Source: Actinacidiphila yeochonensis CN732 (GTDB lineage: Bacteria > Actinomycetota > Actinomycetes > Streptomycetales > Streptomycetaceae). Taken from it: DNA of 64,000 nt. Shown in pieces: positions 35,415 to 46,111 of the stretch. Both the position numbers and the translations under genes were made by a program. A model generated the notes under the pieces. That model made no database searches, was not told the DNA's origin, and saw only the letters and a program-made list of their open reading frames with translations. The stretch covers positions 3,224,001 to 3,288,000 of the forward strand of contig NZ_JQNR01000005.1 in NCBI RefSeq assembly GCF_000745345.1, read 5' to 3'. Within the stretch, counting starts at the first letter, position 1, and each line of letters opens with the position of its first letter.

Positions 35415-37267
35415 GTGATCGAGGCCATCGGATTGACCAGCGCCTCCCGGCGCAACGTGCCGCCCGCCGTCTGCGACCTCACCTTCCAGGTGCGCAAGGG
35501 CGAGGTGACCGGCCTGCTCGGGCCGGCCGGCTCGGGCAAGTCCACCGCGCTGCGACTGCTGCTGGGTGTGGAGGCCGGACGCGGGGTCACGCTCGTCGAC
35601 GGCCGCCCCCTGCACGAGGCGGCGGACCCGGTCAAGGAGGTCGGAGCGGTCCTCGGCGACGTGCCCGGCCACCCGCGTCGCGCCGTCCGCGGGCACCTGC
35701 GCATGCTCTGCGCCGCCTACGGGCTGCCGGTGTCCCGCGCCGACGAGGTGCTGGAGCTGGTCGGCCTGGACGCCGTGGCCGACGAGCGGCTGGAGACGCT
35801 CTCGCTGGCGATGGACCGCAGGCTCGGCTTCGCCGTCGCGCTGCTGCCCAGCCCCCGGGCGCTCGTGCTCGACGACCCCGCTCGCGGACTGCTGCCGCGG
35901 GAGGCGGCGTGGGTGCACGAACTGGCCCGCCGGCACGCGGCAGCCGGCGGCGCGGTCCTGCTCGCCGGCCGGGACGCCGGCGCGCTCTCCCGCACCGCCG
36001 ACCACGTCATCGCCCTGGAATGCGGGCGCCTGGTGGCCGACGAGGGCTCCGTCGACTTCGCCCGTTCCCGGCTGCGCCCTTACGTCGCGGTGCGCTCCCC
36101 GTACGCGCAGCACCTCGCCGAGGTGCTGCGCGGCGGTGGCGCCGAGGTGGTCGCCGCCAGCGGCAGCCGGATCGCCGTCTACGGCACGACCTCGGCGGAG
36201 GTGGGGGAGACCGCCTACCGGCACGGCATCCTGCTCCACCAGCTCGCCGACACCGAGCCCGAGCGCCTCGACCGGACGGCCGGCGGGATCGGCGGCCCGG
36301 CGGCGGGGCCGGCCGGGGTGCCCGGCGCGGCGCGGAGGCCGCCGCCGAGCCGGCCGCGGAGGCGGCGAAGAGCCGGTCCGTGCCCCACCCGCGCCGGAGG
36401 CCGGCGGTGCGCCCACCGCGCCGGTCGAGCGGCCGCCCGGGTCCCGTGCGGCCCGTCGCGTACGAGGTGCGCCGCGCCTACGGGGTGCGCACCCCCTGGC
36501 CCACGGTGCTGGGCGCCCTGGTGTGCTCCGTCCTGGCCACGGTGCTGCTGGCCCGCACCGACAGCGGATCGGGGGCCTCCCCGCTGCGACTGCTCTCCGG
36601 CTGGGCTCCGGAACTGCCGCTGCCCGCCGCCGCGGTGGGCGCCGGACTGCTCGGCGCTCTCAGCTACGGGCAGGAGTTCCGCTACCCCGCACTCGCTCCC
36701 GGCCACGGCCCCGAGCCGCGCAGCCCGCGCCTGCTGGCCGCCAAGCTCGGGATCGGCGCGGCCACCGCGCTGCTGCTGGCCGCCGCGGCCGCCGCGGCCG
36801 ACGCGGCGGTCCTGCTCCTGCTGCGCTCCGGCCGCCTTCCGGACCTGGCGGCGCACCCCGCCGCCCTCGCCGCCTGGGGCGCGCTGGCCGTCGCCTGCTG
36901 CTGGGCCGGAGTGCTGGCGGCGGCGGTGCTGCGCACCACCGCGCTCGGCCTGTCCGCCGTCCTGGCCGTACCGCTGCTGGTCCTCCCCGGCGTGCGGATG
37001 CTCCTCGGCGGCCACGGCAGCCGTGAACTCGTCGAAGCCGGCGGTGCGTTGTGGTCCGTGGCCAGCGGGGTCTCGCAGGACGGCCACTCACGGGCCGCCC
37101 GGGTGCTCGCCTTCGCCGGAGAACCGCTCTTCCTCGCCCTGGCGTTGTCGCTGACCGCCCTGATCTGCGCCTACGCGGCAAGTACATTCCGCGCCCGGCG
37201 CAACGAACGTCGCTCCGCCGCCCTGCCCGACGGGCCCACCGGGCGGTCTTTGGGCGATAAAGGGTAA
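35415..37267 (+). pseudogene. ABC transporter ATPase-permease gene with an apparent frameshift
   Basis: From GTG 35415 (six bases after TATGGT) the frame encodes an ABC ATPase: Walker A GPAGSGKST near residue 37, Walker B ALVLDDPARGL and LLAGRDAGALSRTADHVIALECGRLV. At about 36325-36345 coding character switches to the frame one base back. That frame runs to TAA 37265-37267 and encodes a hydrophobic domain with about six membrane segments (TVLGALVCSVLATVLLA, LGIGAATALLLAAAAAAADAAVLLLL, AWGALAVACCWAGVLAAAVL, LFLALALSLTALICAYAAS). A single missing base in the GC-rich stretch explains this. Read straight on, the first frame gives nonsense to 37154. Alternatively the permease is a separate gene starting at GTG 36380 or 36446. 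The ATPase itself is degenerate: the signature is LSLAM instead of LSGGQ-like and Walker B has DD instead of DE. The position before whiH is conserved in Streptomyces. Transported substrate is unknown. Confidence 0.7.
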
Positions 37268-37308
37268 TTGATCCGTAAAACGTCAATTATCAGGTGATGA
37301 GTGCTCAC
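37265..37308. promoter_or_regulatory. Two inverted repeats upstream of whiH
   Basis: TAATTGA (37265-37271)/TCAATTA (37283-37289) and GGTGA/TCACC (about 37292-37308) lie 28-70 bases before the WhiG-type promoter, in unusually AT-rich DNA. They may be operator sites, for example for WhiH autoregulation. Confidence 0.45.
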
Positions 37309-37335
37309 CCTTTCGTGTGCTTTTCAGCAAAGCCC

Positions 37336-37363
37336 TCAAGGCTTGGATCGGCATCGCCGACAA
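37336..37363 (+). promoter_or_regulatory. Sigma-WhiG-type promoter of whiH
   Basis: TCAAG at 37336 and GCCGACAA at 37356-37363, with 16 bases between TCAA and the -10 element, match the FliA-like consensus TAAA-N15/16-GCCGATAA used by sigma WhiG. The whiH GTG is seven bases after the -10. Sigma WhiG control of whiH is established in S. coelicolor. Confidence 0.78.
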
Positions 37364-37370
37364 AGGATGC

Positions 37371-38273
37371 GTGAGTACCCTTGCGCATTCCATGATGACC
37401 TCGGCGCGTTCCGCCGACTCCGGTATCGCCGGCCCGGGCGAGCTGGATCGCTATCCGTACACCGACGCCCCGGGTCCCGAGCGCCCCGGGCTCGGCTCCT
37501 GGGAGGGCGTCGACTCCGACATGGCCCGGGTCGGCCGCCGCCCCGGAGGCAGCCGCGGCCGGGGGCTGCACGGGCAGCTCGTCCAGCAGCTCGGACAGAT
37601 GATCGTCTCGGGAGACCTGGGGGCCGACCGCCCCCTGGTGCCCGAGGAGATCGGGCAGCGCTTCGAGGTCTCCCGCACCGTGGTGCGCGAGTCGCTGCGC
37701 GTCCTGGAGGCCAAGGGGCTGGTCAGCGCCCGGCCCAACGTGGGCACCCGGGTCCGTCCGGTCAGCGACTGGAACCTCCTGGACCCCGACATCATCGAGT
37801 GGCGCGCCTTCGGCCCCCAGCGGGACGACCAGCGCCGCGAGCTGCTGGAGCTGCGCGCCACCATCGAGCCGGTCGCGGCCCGGCTGGCCGCCGGCCACGG
37901 ACGCGACGACATCCAGCAGCGGCTGTCCGACATGGCCGAGATCATGGCCCACGCCAGCGCCCAGGGCGACGCCCTCACCTTCAACCGGGCGGACGCGGAG
38001 TTCCACGGCCTGGTGCTCCAGGTCGCCGGCAACCGCATGCTGGAGCACCTGTCCGGCATCGTCTGCGCCGCGCTGCATGTCTCCGGCGCCGCAGCCGCCG
38101 GGTGCGACCGCTCCGGCGACACCTCCGTCGGCCTGCACCACCGGATCGTCGAGGCGCTCGCCCAGGGTGACGGCGGGACCGCGGAAGCGGCCATGCGGCA
38201 GCTGCTCGCGTCCACCGCCGAACCGTCGGCCGCCCCGGCCGACCACGTCGTGCCCGCCCCACGCGAGCACTGA
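37371..38273 (+). CDS. whiH: Sporulation regulator WhiH (GntR family)
   Basis: WhiH is a GntR-family regulator needed for sporulation septation in aerial hyphae. The 300-residue product starts at GTG 37371 (VSTLAHSMMTSARSADSG), has the FadR-type winged helix (RGRGLHGQLVQQLGQMIVSG...RFEVSRTVVRESLRVLEAKGLVSARPNVGTRV, about residues 65-130), the WNLLDPDIIEWRAF linker, and a FadR C-terminal (FCD) ligand-binding domain with LLELRATIEP, ADAEFHGLVLQVAGNRMLEHL and a final histidine-containing helix (HHRIVEALAQGD). The N-terminal and DNA-binding parts closely follow the S. coelicolor protein. Promoter features upstream point to sigma WhiG control. Confidence 0.95.
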   Translation: MSTLAHSMMTSARSADSGIAGPGELDRYPYTDAPGPERPGLGSWEGVDSDMARVGRRPGGSRGRGLHGQLVQQLGQMIVSGDLGADRPLVPEEIGQRFEVSRTVVRESLRVLEAKGLVSARPNVGTRVRPVSDWNLLDPDIIEWRAFGPQRDDQRRELLELRATIEPVAARLAAGHGRDDIQQRLSDMAEIMAHASAQGDALTFNRADAEFHGLVLQVAGNRMLEHLSGIVCAALHVSGAAAAGCDRSGDTSVGLHHRIVEALAQGDGGTAEAAMRQLLASTAEPSAAPADHVVPAPREH

Positions 38274-38538
38274 TCGCCCCCGCGGCCGCCGCGGGCCCCT
38301 TCGGCGGGGCCGGCGGCGGCGCCGCGCATGTGGCGGTATGACCGCCTTCGGATGGATCACGACGGTTTGGTGTGTGACTCGGGCCACGTAAGCTTGGCGT
38401 AACGCTTGGCGAGGCAGTGCGATGACATAAGAGGTGGCTGCCGCTCGCGGAGTCCTCAACAGAAGATTCGGCGTCCGACCGACGCCGGGTTCCTGCGTGG
38501 TACCACCCAGTCGTTCCCATCGTTCCGAGAGGTTGTTC

Positions 38539-40107
<1,569 letters not shown>

Positions 40108-40116
40108 GCAGACCGT

Positions 40117-40164
40117 CACACAACGCCGCTGACCAGCGAACTCGCTGGTCAGCGGCGTTGTGTG
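40117..40164 (+). terminator. hrdB terminator, 23-bp perfect stem
   Basis: Bases 40117-40139 (CACACAACGCCGCTG...) are exactly complementary to 40142-40164, with only AC between. It begins ten bases after the hrdB stop. Confidence 0.9.
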
Positions 40165-40302
40165 TACGGGGCGCGGCGCGGACGGGCAAGGTGTCGGGCG
40201 CAGGGGGACGGCTTCCGGACGGCGGGAGAGCGCGCGGATGCGTGTCCGGGGCAGGTCCATGACGCTGAGTGGGCATGTATGTCCACAGCGTCAGGAGTCC
40301 GT

Positions 40303-41139
40303 ATGCGTTTCCGTGTCCATACCCTCTTCGCGGCGATAGCCGCGCTGCTGCCGGCCCTCGCGATCCCGATGGGGCTGTCGGCGAGCCCCGCGGCGGCGAA
40401 CGAGGTCGTCGTCGGGGGCACTCTGACCACGACCCAGCAGGCCCCCTGGGTGGTGGCGCTGTCCAGCCGTGCGCGCTTCGGCAGCGCCCGCTCCGGGCAG
40501 TTCTGCGGCGCGGTGGCGGTGGGGCCCCGTACGGTCGTCACCGCCGCCCACTGCGTGGGTACGGAGGCGCTCGGCGTGTCCGACTGGCACCAGCTGCCCG
40601 ACCTGCGGGTGATCGCCGGCCGCACGGACCTCGGCGGCAGCGCCGGCGAGGAGCTGCAGCTCTCCGGGATCTGGGTGGACCCCGACTACGACCAGAGCAC
40701 CAACGCCTACGACGTCGCCGTCATCACGCTGGCCCAGCCGCTCCAGGACGCCTCCGCCATCCCGTTGGCGCAGTCCTCGGACACCGCGGACTACCAGGCG
40801 GGAACGCCCGCCGAGGTGTACGGCTGGGGCGACACCACCGGCCGGGGCGGCTACCCCTCCACCCTGCACACCGCGCAGGTCGGCATCCTCGCCGACAGCG
40901 CGTGTGAGGCGGCGTATCCGGGCGGCTCCTCGGGCACGTACGAGGCGTCGTCCATGGTGTGCGCCGGCGTGGACGGTGGCGGGAAGGACGCCTGCCAGGG
41001 CGACAGCGGTGGGCCGCTGGTGGTGGCGGGGCGCCTGGTGGGCCTGGTGTCCTGGGGCAACGGCTGCGCCCTCGACGGCTTCCCCGGCGTGTACACGCGC
41101 GTCTCCGCGGTGGCCGACCTCATCGCCCAGCACATGTGA
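40303..41139 (+). CDS. Secreted trypsin-like serine protease (S1)
   Basis: A 278-residue secreted S1A protease. The signal peptide is MRFRVHTLFAAIAALLPALAIPMG...SPAAA, and the chain continues almost at once with NEVVVGGTLTTTQQAPWVVAL, resembling the mature N-terminus of trypsins, so any propeptide is very short. Catalytic triad: H83 in VTAAHCVG, D137 in NAYDVAVI, S235 in CQGDSGGP; Asp six residues before it (KDACQGDSGG, D229) suggests trypsin-like specificity for Arg/Lys. Cysteines are placed for the usual disulfides. ATG 40303 is chosen because TCAGGAG lies just upstream; ATG 40279 is in frame. A hairpin (41358-41391) separates it from the convergent next gene. Confidence 0.92.
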   Translation: MRFRVHTLFAAIAALLPALAIPMGLSASPAAANEVVVGGTLTTTQQAPWVVALSSRARFGSARSGQFCGAVAVGPRTVVTAAHCVGTEALGVSDWHQLPDLRVIAGRTDLGGSAGEELQLSGIWVDPDYDQSTNAYDVAVITLAQPLQDASAIPLAQSSDTADYQAGTPAEVYGWGDTTGRGGYPSTLHTAQVGILADSACEAAYPGGSSGTYEASSMVCAGVDGGGKDACQGDSGGPLVVAGRLVGLVSWGNGCALDGFPGVYTRVSAVADLIAQHM

Positions 41140-41357
41140 CCGGTCGGGTGCCCGGACTGGTGGCCGGACAGGTGGCCGGTCGGGTGCCCGCCGCGCTCCG
41201 TGGCCGCGGCCCGGCCGCGCGAGGGGGATCACCCGGGCCGGTGGAACGGGCGGCTACGCCCACAGCGAAAGGCCGGCCCATCCGTCCCTCGCAAGGGGGA
41301 TGAGGCCGACCTGAGTGCGACAAGGCGGGCACGCCCGGTGGTCGGCGCCAAGGCTCA

Positions 41358-41391
41358 CGGGCGGAGGTCCCTGTGGAGGGTCCTCCGCCCG
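41358..41391. terminator. Hairpin between convergent protease and zinc-ribbon genes
   Basis: CGGGCGGAGG (41358-41367) pairs with CCTCCGCCCG (41382-41391), loop 14 bases. Upstream, at about 41143-41195, GGTCGGGTGCCCG occurs twice as a direct repeat. Confidence 0.65.
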
Positions 41392-41421
41392 CGGGTCAGC
41401 TCTGTTCGCCGAAGCGATGTG

Positions 41422-41652
41422 TCAGCGCTCGTCGTCTCCCGCCGTGGCCGCGGTGGCGTGGAGCCGGCCCGTCTCGTCCTGTATCTCGGCTGCGATCTTC
41501 TTCAGCTCCGGCTCGAACTTGCGGCCGTGGTGAGCGCAGAACAGGAGTTCTCCGCCGCTGGCGAGCACGACGCGCAGGTACGCCTGAGCGCCGCAACGGT
41601 CGCAGCGGTCGCCCGCTGTCAGCGGGCTAGCGGGGGTCAGAACAGTAGTCAC
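41422..41652 (-). CDS. Small DUF7455-type zinc-ribbon protein
   Basis: A 76-residue protein conserved in actinobacteria. CDRCGAQAY near residue 17 and LLFCAHHGRKF near residue 37 give a CxxC...CxxH zinc-ribbon, followed by a helix (EPELKKIAAEIQDETGRLHAT). The function is unknown. GTG 41652 has AGAGG in front. It is usually a neighbour of hrdB/parE in Streptomyces, and it converges on the protease gene. Confidence 0.85.
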   Translation of the reverse strand: MTTVLTPASPLTAGDRCDRCGAQAYLRVVLASGGELLFCAHHGRKFEPELKKIAAEIQDETGRLHATAATAGDDER

Positions 41653-41979
41653 GTCGCCTCTTCTCTAGCTCGACGAGCTGTCGTACCAGGGTCAACATCC
41701 AAGCAGGCCGAAAACGTTCCCGCTGGCGGCTTTTTCTGGAAACCGATCTCGGTGTGACTGGGTGTTACCGATTGGCGGCGAATAGTGGTCATATGCGGCA
41801 GGTGGTGCGATGTGCCGCTCATAGGAGTGATTGTCCCGACTTGCCCCCCGGCTGGGTGCCGGGTTGTTGGAGAGGACGTGCCCGGAGCCTAAATGGTTCA
41901 TGCCTCTTTGGGAACGTGACATGTGTATCACCCGCCCGGGTGATCGAACGTCTGATCGACCCGGGCTAGGATGGTGGCG
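41653..41979. other. AT-richer intergenic region upstream of parE
   Basis: About 330 bases, noticeably less GC-rich than average. It contains the inverted repeat ATCACCCG (41927-41934)/CGGGTGAT (41937-41944) and a -10 box TAGGAT (41967-41972) that fits a leaderless start at 41980. No gene was found on either strand. Confidence 0.55.
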
Positions 41980-42081
41980 GTGAATGCCGGGTCGCGGCGC
42001 CTCCCACCTGCCCCCTCTCGGTACCCTCTCACCGACATGGCTGAACAGCTGAAGATCCGGATCGAGGAGTTGTCCGCGTGA
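41980..42081 (+). CDS. Leader ORF overlapping the parE start
   Basis: A 33-codon frame, GTG 41980 to TGA 42079-42081, ending MAEQLKIRIEELSA. The start lies seven bases after TAGGAT, so it would be leaderless; ATG 42037 is an alternative internal start giving 14 codons. The stop overlaps the parE start as GTGA, the arrangement used for translational coupling. It may be a true small peptide or a device to set parE translation. It is not recognisable as a family. Confidence 0.45.
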   Translation: MNAGSRRLPPAPSRYPLTDMAEQLKIRIEELSA

Positions 42082-44198
42082 CCGCCGAAACATCCGTGCC
42101 GTCCTCCGCGCTGCTGACGGGTGCAGATCGCGACGGCTCCAACTACACCGCGCGGCACCTCCTCGTCCTCGAAGGCCTCGAAGCCGTGCGCAAGCGGCCC
42201 GGTATGTACATCGGGTCCACGGACAGTCGCGGCCTGATGCACTGCGTGTGGGAGATCATCGACAACGCCGTCGACGAGGCCCTCGCCGGCCACGGCGACC
42301 GCATCGAGGTCATCCTCGGCGCGGACGGCTCCGTCGAGGTCCGCGACAACGGCCGCGGCATCCCGGTCGACATCGAGCCCAAGACGGGCCTGTCCGGCGT
42401 CGAGGTCGTGATGACCAAGCTGCACGCCGGCGGCAAGTTCGGCGGCGGCTCCTACGCGGCCTCGGGCGGCCTGCACGGCGTCGGCGCGTCCGTGGTGAAC
42501 GCGCTCTCCTCCCGGCTGGACGTCGAGGTCGACCGCGGCGGCAGCACGCACGCCATCAGCTTCCGGCGCGGCGTCCCCGGCGCCTTCGCCAAGCCCGGCC
42601 CCGAGGCCCCCTTCGACCCCTCCAGCGGCCTCAGGAAGACCAAGAAGGTCCCCCGCACCCGCACCGGCACCCGGGTGCGGTACTGGGCGGACCGGCAGAT
42701 CTTCCTCAAGGACGCCAAGCTCTCCCTCGAAAACCTCCACCAGCGCGCCCGCCAGACCGCCTTCCTCGTCCCCGGGCTGACCATCATGGTCCGCGACGAA
42801 CGCGGCGTCGAGGCCGAGGGGACGCTCGAGGAGGTCTTCCACTACGACGGCGGCATCAGCGAGTTCTGCGAGTTCCTCGCCCCCGACAAGCCCCTCTGCG
42901 ACGTGCTGCGGCTCACCGGCAGCGGCACGTTCAAGGAGACCGTCCCGGTCCTGGACGAGCGCGGCCACATGACGCCCACCGAGGTCACCCGCGAACTCGG
43001 CGTGGACATCGCGCTGCGCTGGGGCACCGGGTACGACACCACCGCCCGGTCCTTCGTCAACATCATCGCCACCCCCAAGGGCGGCACCCACGTCACCGGC
43101 TTCGAACGCGCCGTCGCCAAGACCGTCAACGAGGTCCTGCGCTCCAGCAAGTTGCTGCGCGTCGCCGAGGACGACATCGTCAAGGACGACGCCATGGAGG
43201 GCATGACCGCCGTGGTCACCGTCCGCCTGGCCGAGCCGCAGTTCGAGGGGCAGACCAAGGAGGTCCTGGGTACCTCGGCGGCCAACCGGATCGTGGCCGC
43301 CGTCGTCAGCCGGGAGCTCAAGGAGTTCCTCACCTCCACCAAGCGGGACACCCGCGCACAGGCCCGCGCGGTGCTGGAGAAGACCGTGGCGGCCGCGCGG
43401 ACCCGCATCGCGGCCCGGCAGCACAAGGAGGCGCAGCGCCGCAAGACGGCCCTGGAGACGTCCTCGCTGCCCGCCAAGCTCGCCGACTGCCGCAGCGACG
43501 ACGTCGACCGCAGCGAACTCTTCATCGTCGAGGGCGACTCGGCCCTCGGCACCGCCAAGCTCGCCCGCAACTCCGAGTTCCAGGCGCTGCTCCCGATCCG
43601 CGGCAAGATCCTCAACGTCCAGAAGTCGTCGGTCTCCGACATGCTGAAGAACGCCGAGTGCGGCGCGATCATCCAGGTCATAGGAGCCGGCTCCGGCCGG
43701 ACGTTCGACATCGACCAGGCCCGCTACGGCAAGGTGATCTTCCTCGCCGACGCCGACGTCGACGGCGCCCACATCCGCTGCCTGCTGCTCACCCTCTTCC
43801 AGCGCTACATGCGGGCGATGGTCGAAGAGGGCCGCGTCTTCTCCGCGGTGCCCCCGCTGCACCGCATCGAACTGGTCCAGCCCAAGAAGGGCCAGGAGAA
43901 GTACCTGTACACCTACTCCGACAACGAGCTGCGCCAGACGCTGCTCGACCTCCAGCGCCGCAACGTCCGCTACAAGGACAGCATCCAGCGCTACAAGGGC
44001 CTCGGCGAGATGGACGCGGACCAGCTCGCGGAGACCACGATGGACCCCCGCCACCGCACGCTGCGGCGCATCAACATCAGCGACCTGGATGCGGCGGAGC
44101 AGGCGTTCGACCTCCTGATGGGCAACGAGGTCGCCCCCCGCAAGGAGTTCATCACCGCCTCCGCTTCCACCCTCGATCGCGCCCAGATCGACGTCTGA
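42078..44198 (+). CDS. parE: DNA topoisomerase IV subunit B (ParE)
   Basis: ATPase subunit of the type IIA topoisomerase that decatenates daughter chromosomes; 706 residues (also called gyrB2 in Streptomyces). The GHKL ATPase domain has VLEGLEAVRKRPGMYIGST near residue 33, WEIIDNAVDEALAG, VRDNGRGIPV and the Q/K-loop region. The TOPRIM domain has LFIVEGDSALGTAK near residue 477 (catalytic Glu) and FLADADVDGAHIRCL near residue 555. The C-terminus has YKGLGEMDADQL and NEVAPRKEFI. Starts at GTG 42078 after GAGGAG and overlaps a short leader ORF. Distinguished from GyrB by context (parC expected nearby but not in this window) and by the lack of a GyrB-type start context near dnaN. Confidence 0.93.
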   Translation: MTAETSVPSSALLTGADRDGSNYTARHLLVLEGLEAVRKRPGMYIGSTDSRGLMHCVWEIIDNAVDEALAGHGDRIEVILGADGSVEVRDNGRGIPVDIEPKTGLSGVEVVMTKLHAGGKFGGGSYAASGGLHGVGASVVNALSSRLDVEVDRGGSTHAISFRRGVPGAFAKPGPEAPFDPSSGLRKTKKVPRTRTGTRVRYWADRQIFLKDAKLSLENLHQRARQTAFLVPGLTIMVRDERGVEAEGTLEEVFHYDGGISEFCEFLAPDKPLCDVLRLTGSGTFKETVPVLDERGHMTPTEVTRELGVDIALRWGTGYDTTARSFVNIIATPKGGTHVTGFERAVAKTVNEVLRSSKLLRVAEDDIVKDDAMEGMTAVVTVRLAEPQFEGQTKEVLGTSAANRIVAAVVSRELKEFLTSTKRDTRAQARAVLEKTVAAARTRIAARQHKEAQRRKTALETSSLPAKLADCRSDDVDRSELFIVEGDSALGTAKLARNSEFQALLPIRGKILNVQKSSVSDMLKNAECGAIIQVIGAGSGRTFDIDQARYGKVIFLADADVDGAHIRCLLLTLFQRYMRAMVEEGRVFSAVPPLHRIELVQPKKGQEKYLYTYSDNELRQTLLDLQRRNVRYKDSIQRYKGLGEMDADQLAETTMDPRHRTLRRINISDLDAAEQAFDLLMGNEVAPRKEFITASASTLDRAQIDV

Positions 44199-44215
44199 CC
44201 TCCGGCGACGCCCGT

Positions 44216-44248
44216 GTGCGGGCTCGGCGCCCCTCCGCCGACCCGCAC
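44216..44248 (+). terminator. parE terminator hairpin
   Basis: GTGCGGGCTCGGCG (44216-44229) pairs with CGCCGACCCGCAC (44236-44248) with one bulged base and a 6-base loop, 18 bases after the parE stop. Confidence 0.7.
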
Positions 44249-44836
44249 GCGGCCCGTCTCCCGCGCTGACGCGGTGCCAGCGGCGGGGGAGCGCTGCGCG
44301 GGCGGGTTGTGTGGTCACACACCGGCGCGTTCGGAGATCTCTCGGCGAGGTGGGCTCCTGCGGGACGTTTCTCGGGCGCGGCGGAGTCTCGCCGGGCTGC
44401 GACCGAGCCTGCCCTCCCGCCGCCGGGGGCCATGGACATTCGGTTCACCAAGAAGGCGGTCTGGGTGAACGAGATCGCCGAGGGTTTCAACGCCGCTGAC
44501 GTGTTCTGAAGGTTCGGGCTCCTCACCACCGCGGTTGGCGAACGCACTCACGGTGCGGGTCGGCGAGGGGTGAAACGATGCCGCAAGATCTTGAGGATCT
44601 GGGTCGCGCTGTCCACCAGCCGCCCAGGCCGGAGCGTTGCCGTGACTGCGGCACGCCACCATGCCGGTGGTCCTGCGAAACGGATGCGACGGCGGGAACG
44701 GTCGAGCAAGGCGAGGATGATCCAGCGTTAGGCGCGGTCGCCCGTTCCGAGCATCGACCGGTCCCCCCGGTCACACCCGCTACGGTGCGACGTGAAGGGG
44801 GCCTTGGAGAGCTGACCGAGCCGACCGCCCACCGGA
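44249..44836. other. Boundary region between core genome and accessory island
   Basis: About 590 bases of weaker coding character. It holds the palindrome TGTGTGGTCACACA (44308-44321) and a 25-codon frame at 44432-44509 (MDIRFTKKAVWVNEIAEGF...) that looks like the end of a lost gene. Longer frames here (for example 44578-44922) read through the TIR-operon terminus on the other strand and show no family features. Confidence 0.4.
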
Positions 44837-46111
44837 TCAGCTCTCGTCCTCGTCTTCTTCCTCCGCCTCCGCCCAGCCTGGGTGCCGTTCACCTTCGCCG
44901 CTCTCCGACGGCCTCCGCGTGAACCTGTCCGCGCCGGCGTCCGGGTCCTCGGCCGCTTCGGTGAACGGCGGGCCCCCGGGAGCCGGGAAGCCCCGTGACC
45001 ACGGCCCAGTGGAGCTGCCCCCGCCCGAAAACCCACCTTCCGGGCTCTCGCTCTCGCTCGCATCGGGCGCGGTGAGAAGGGCCCGCCTGACTTCCTCGGC
45101 GGCCTCGTCCAGCCCGGCGGCTTCCAGGCTCCGCACCACACGGTGGATGAACACCGTGTACTCGTCCATGTCCGGTTTCAGGCCTACCGCTGCCAGCAGC
45201 AGAAGCAGCCGATCCGCAACTCCTACTTCCTCCTCGCGGTCGAAGGTCCCACCTCCCTGGCCAGGTCCGCCCCACAGCGAATGCCCGACGGTCGCTTCGC
45301 TCCGCGCGCCCACGGGCGGCACGAGCAGATGGCGGAAGAGTTCGGGCACCTCCTCGTCGTTGGCCGCCGCCGCGATCTTGGCCAGCGGTCCGATCAGGTC
45401 GACCGCCTTATCGATCTCGTTCTCGTGTCGGGCCAGCCACCACACCACCGCGCTGCCGGTGGTCTTGAGCACGTCTTCACCGAGATAGCGGCGCCTGTTC
45501 CGCTCATGCTGACGCTCGTACTCCCAGATCTCCTCGTCCTTGCGAAGGTCGTTCAACTTCCGTAGGCGCTCACGGTCGGCAGGGGCGAGGGTCAGCGTCA
45601 CGTCGGCCGCGAGGGCCGTCACCCGTCCGCCGACGTCCGAGAGCGGGACGCCCAGCTCCCCCTCCAAGAGGTACCGAGCGAAGCTCGCCCTGCCCGGCTC
45701 TTCGTGCCGGACGACCTCAAGGGCCCTGCTGACGATCGAGGACGCGGCGAGGGTCGGCAAGACGCCGTCGGACCGGTCGGCGCGGTGGGGAGCCGGCCTC
45801 CACCACACCGTGGCGGAGAAGAGGAAGTCGTAGCCGTCCGCCGCGCTCGGCAGCGCCGCGTCAACCACCCGCGTCTCCTGGTACGGCTGCTCCGTCGGCG
45901 CCACGGGTGGCTCGGGTTCCCTGTGTTCGTGCGGATCGGCCGATGCGCGGCCACCGCTGAGGGCCGTCATCACGAGCAGCAGGGAGCCCGAGGCCGTGAC
46001 CATGGACATGAAGCCCCACAGCCACGCAGACCAGTGCAGGAGGGCTCCGAGCACAGCGGGTGTGAGGCTGCAGAGGGCGACGAACAGCAAAGTGGGAAAG
46101 CGGTGTCTCAT
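44837..46111 (-). CDS. Membrane protein, third gene of the TIR/NLR-like operon
   Basis: A 424-residue protein with two N-terminal membrane segments (FPTLLFVALCSLTPAVLGALL and LWGFMSMVTASGSLLLVMTAL) and a large soluble part. The soluble part has YDFLFSATVWWRPAP, a region VTALAADVTLTLAPADRERLRKLNDLRKDEEIWEYERQHERNRRRYLGEDVL (about residues 165-215) likely to be helical or coiled coil, and a Ser/Gly/Glu-rich disordered tail. The strand-then-helix pattern faintly recalls SPFH/band-7 proteins, but I cannot assign it. ATG 46111 has GAAGAGGCACG in front and overlaps the stop of the upstream gene (ATGA), so it is coupled to it. A membrane partner would be the natural anchor or executioner in an immune operon. 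Confidence 0.75.
   Translation of the reverse strand: MRHRFPTLLFVALCSLTPAVLGALLHWSAWLWGFMSMVTASGSLLLVMTALSGGRASADPHEHREPEPPVAPTEQPYQETRVVDAALPSAADGYDFLFSATVWWRPAPHRADRSDGVLPTLAASSIVSRALEVVRHEEPGRASFARYLLEGELGVPLSDVGGRVTALAADVTLTLAPADRERLRKLNDLRKDEEIWEYERQHERNRRRYLGEDVLKTTGSAVVWWLARHENEIDKAVDLIGPLAKIAAAANDEEVPELFRHLLVPPVGARSEATVGHSLWGGPGQGGGTFDREEEVGVADRLLLLLAAVGLKPDMDEYTVFIHRVVRSLEAAGLDEAAEEVRRALLTAPDASESESPEGGFSGGGSSTGPWSRGFPAPGGPPFTEAAEDPDAGADRFTRRPSESGEGERHPGWAEAEEEDEDES

Noticed and set aside
38274..38538. Sigma-R-type promoter before hrdB
   Set aside because: A second hrdB promoter of this type exists in S. coelicolor, but I could not find GGAAT-N18/19-GTT in this sequence.
44578..44922. 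Plus-strand frame of 114 codons with two Cys-x-x-x-x-Cys segments
   Set aside because: No ribosome site or family resemblance, Pro/Arg-rich, and it overlaps the 3' end of the operon on the other strand.
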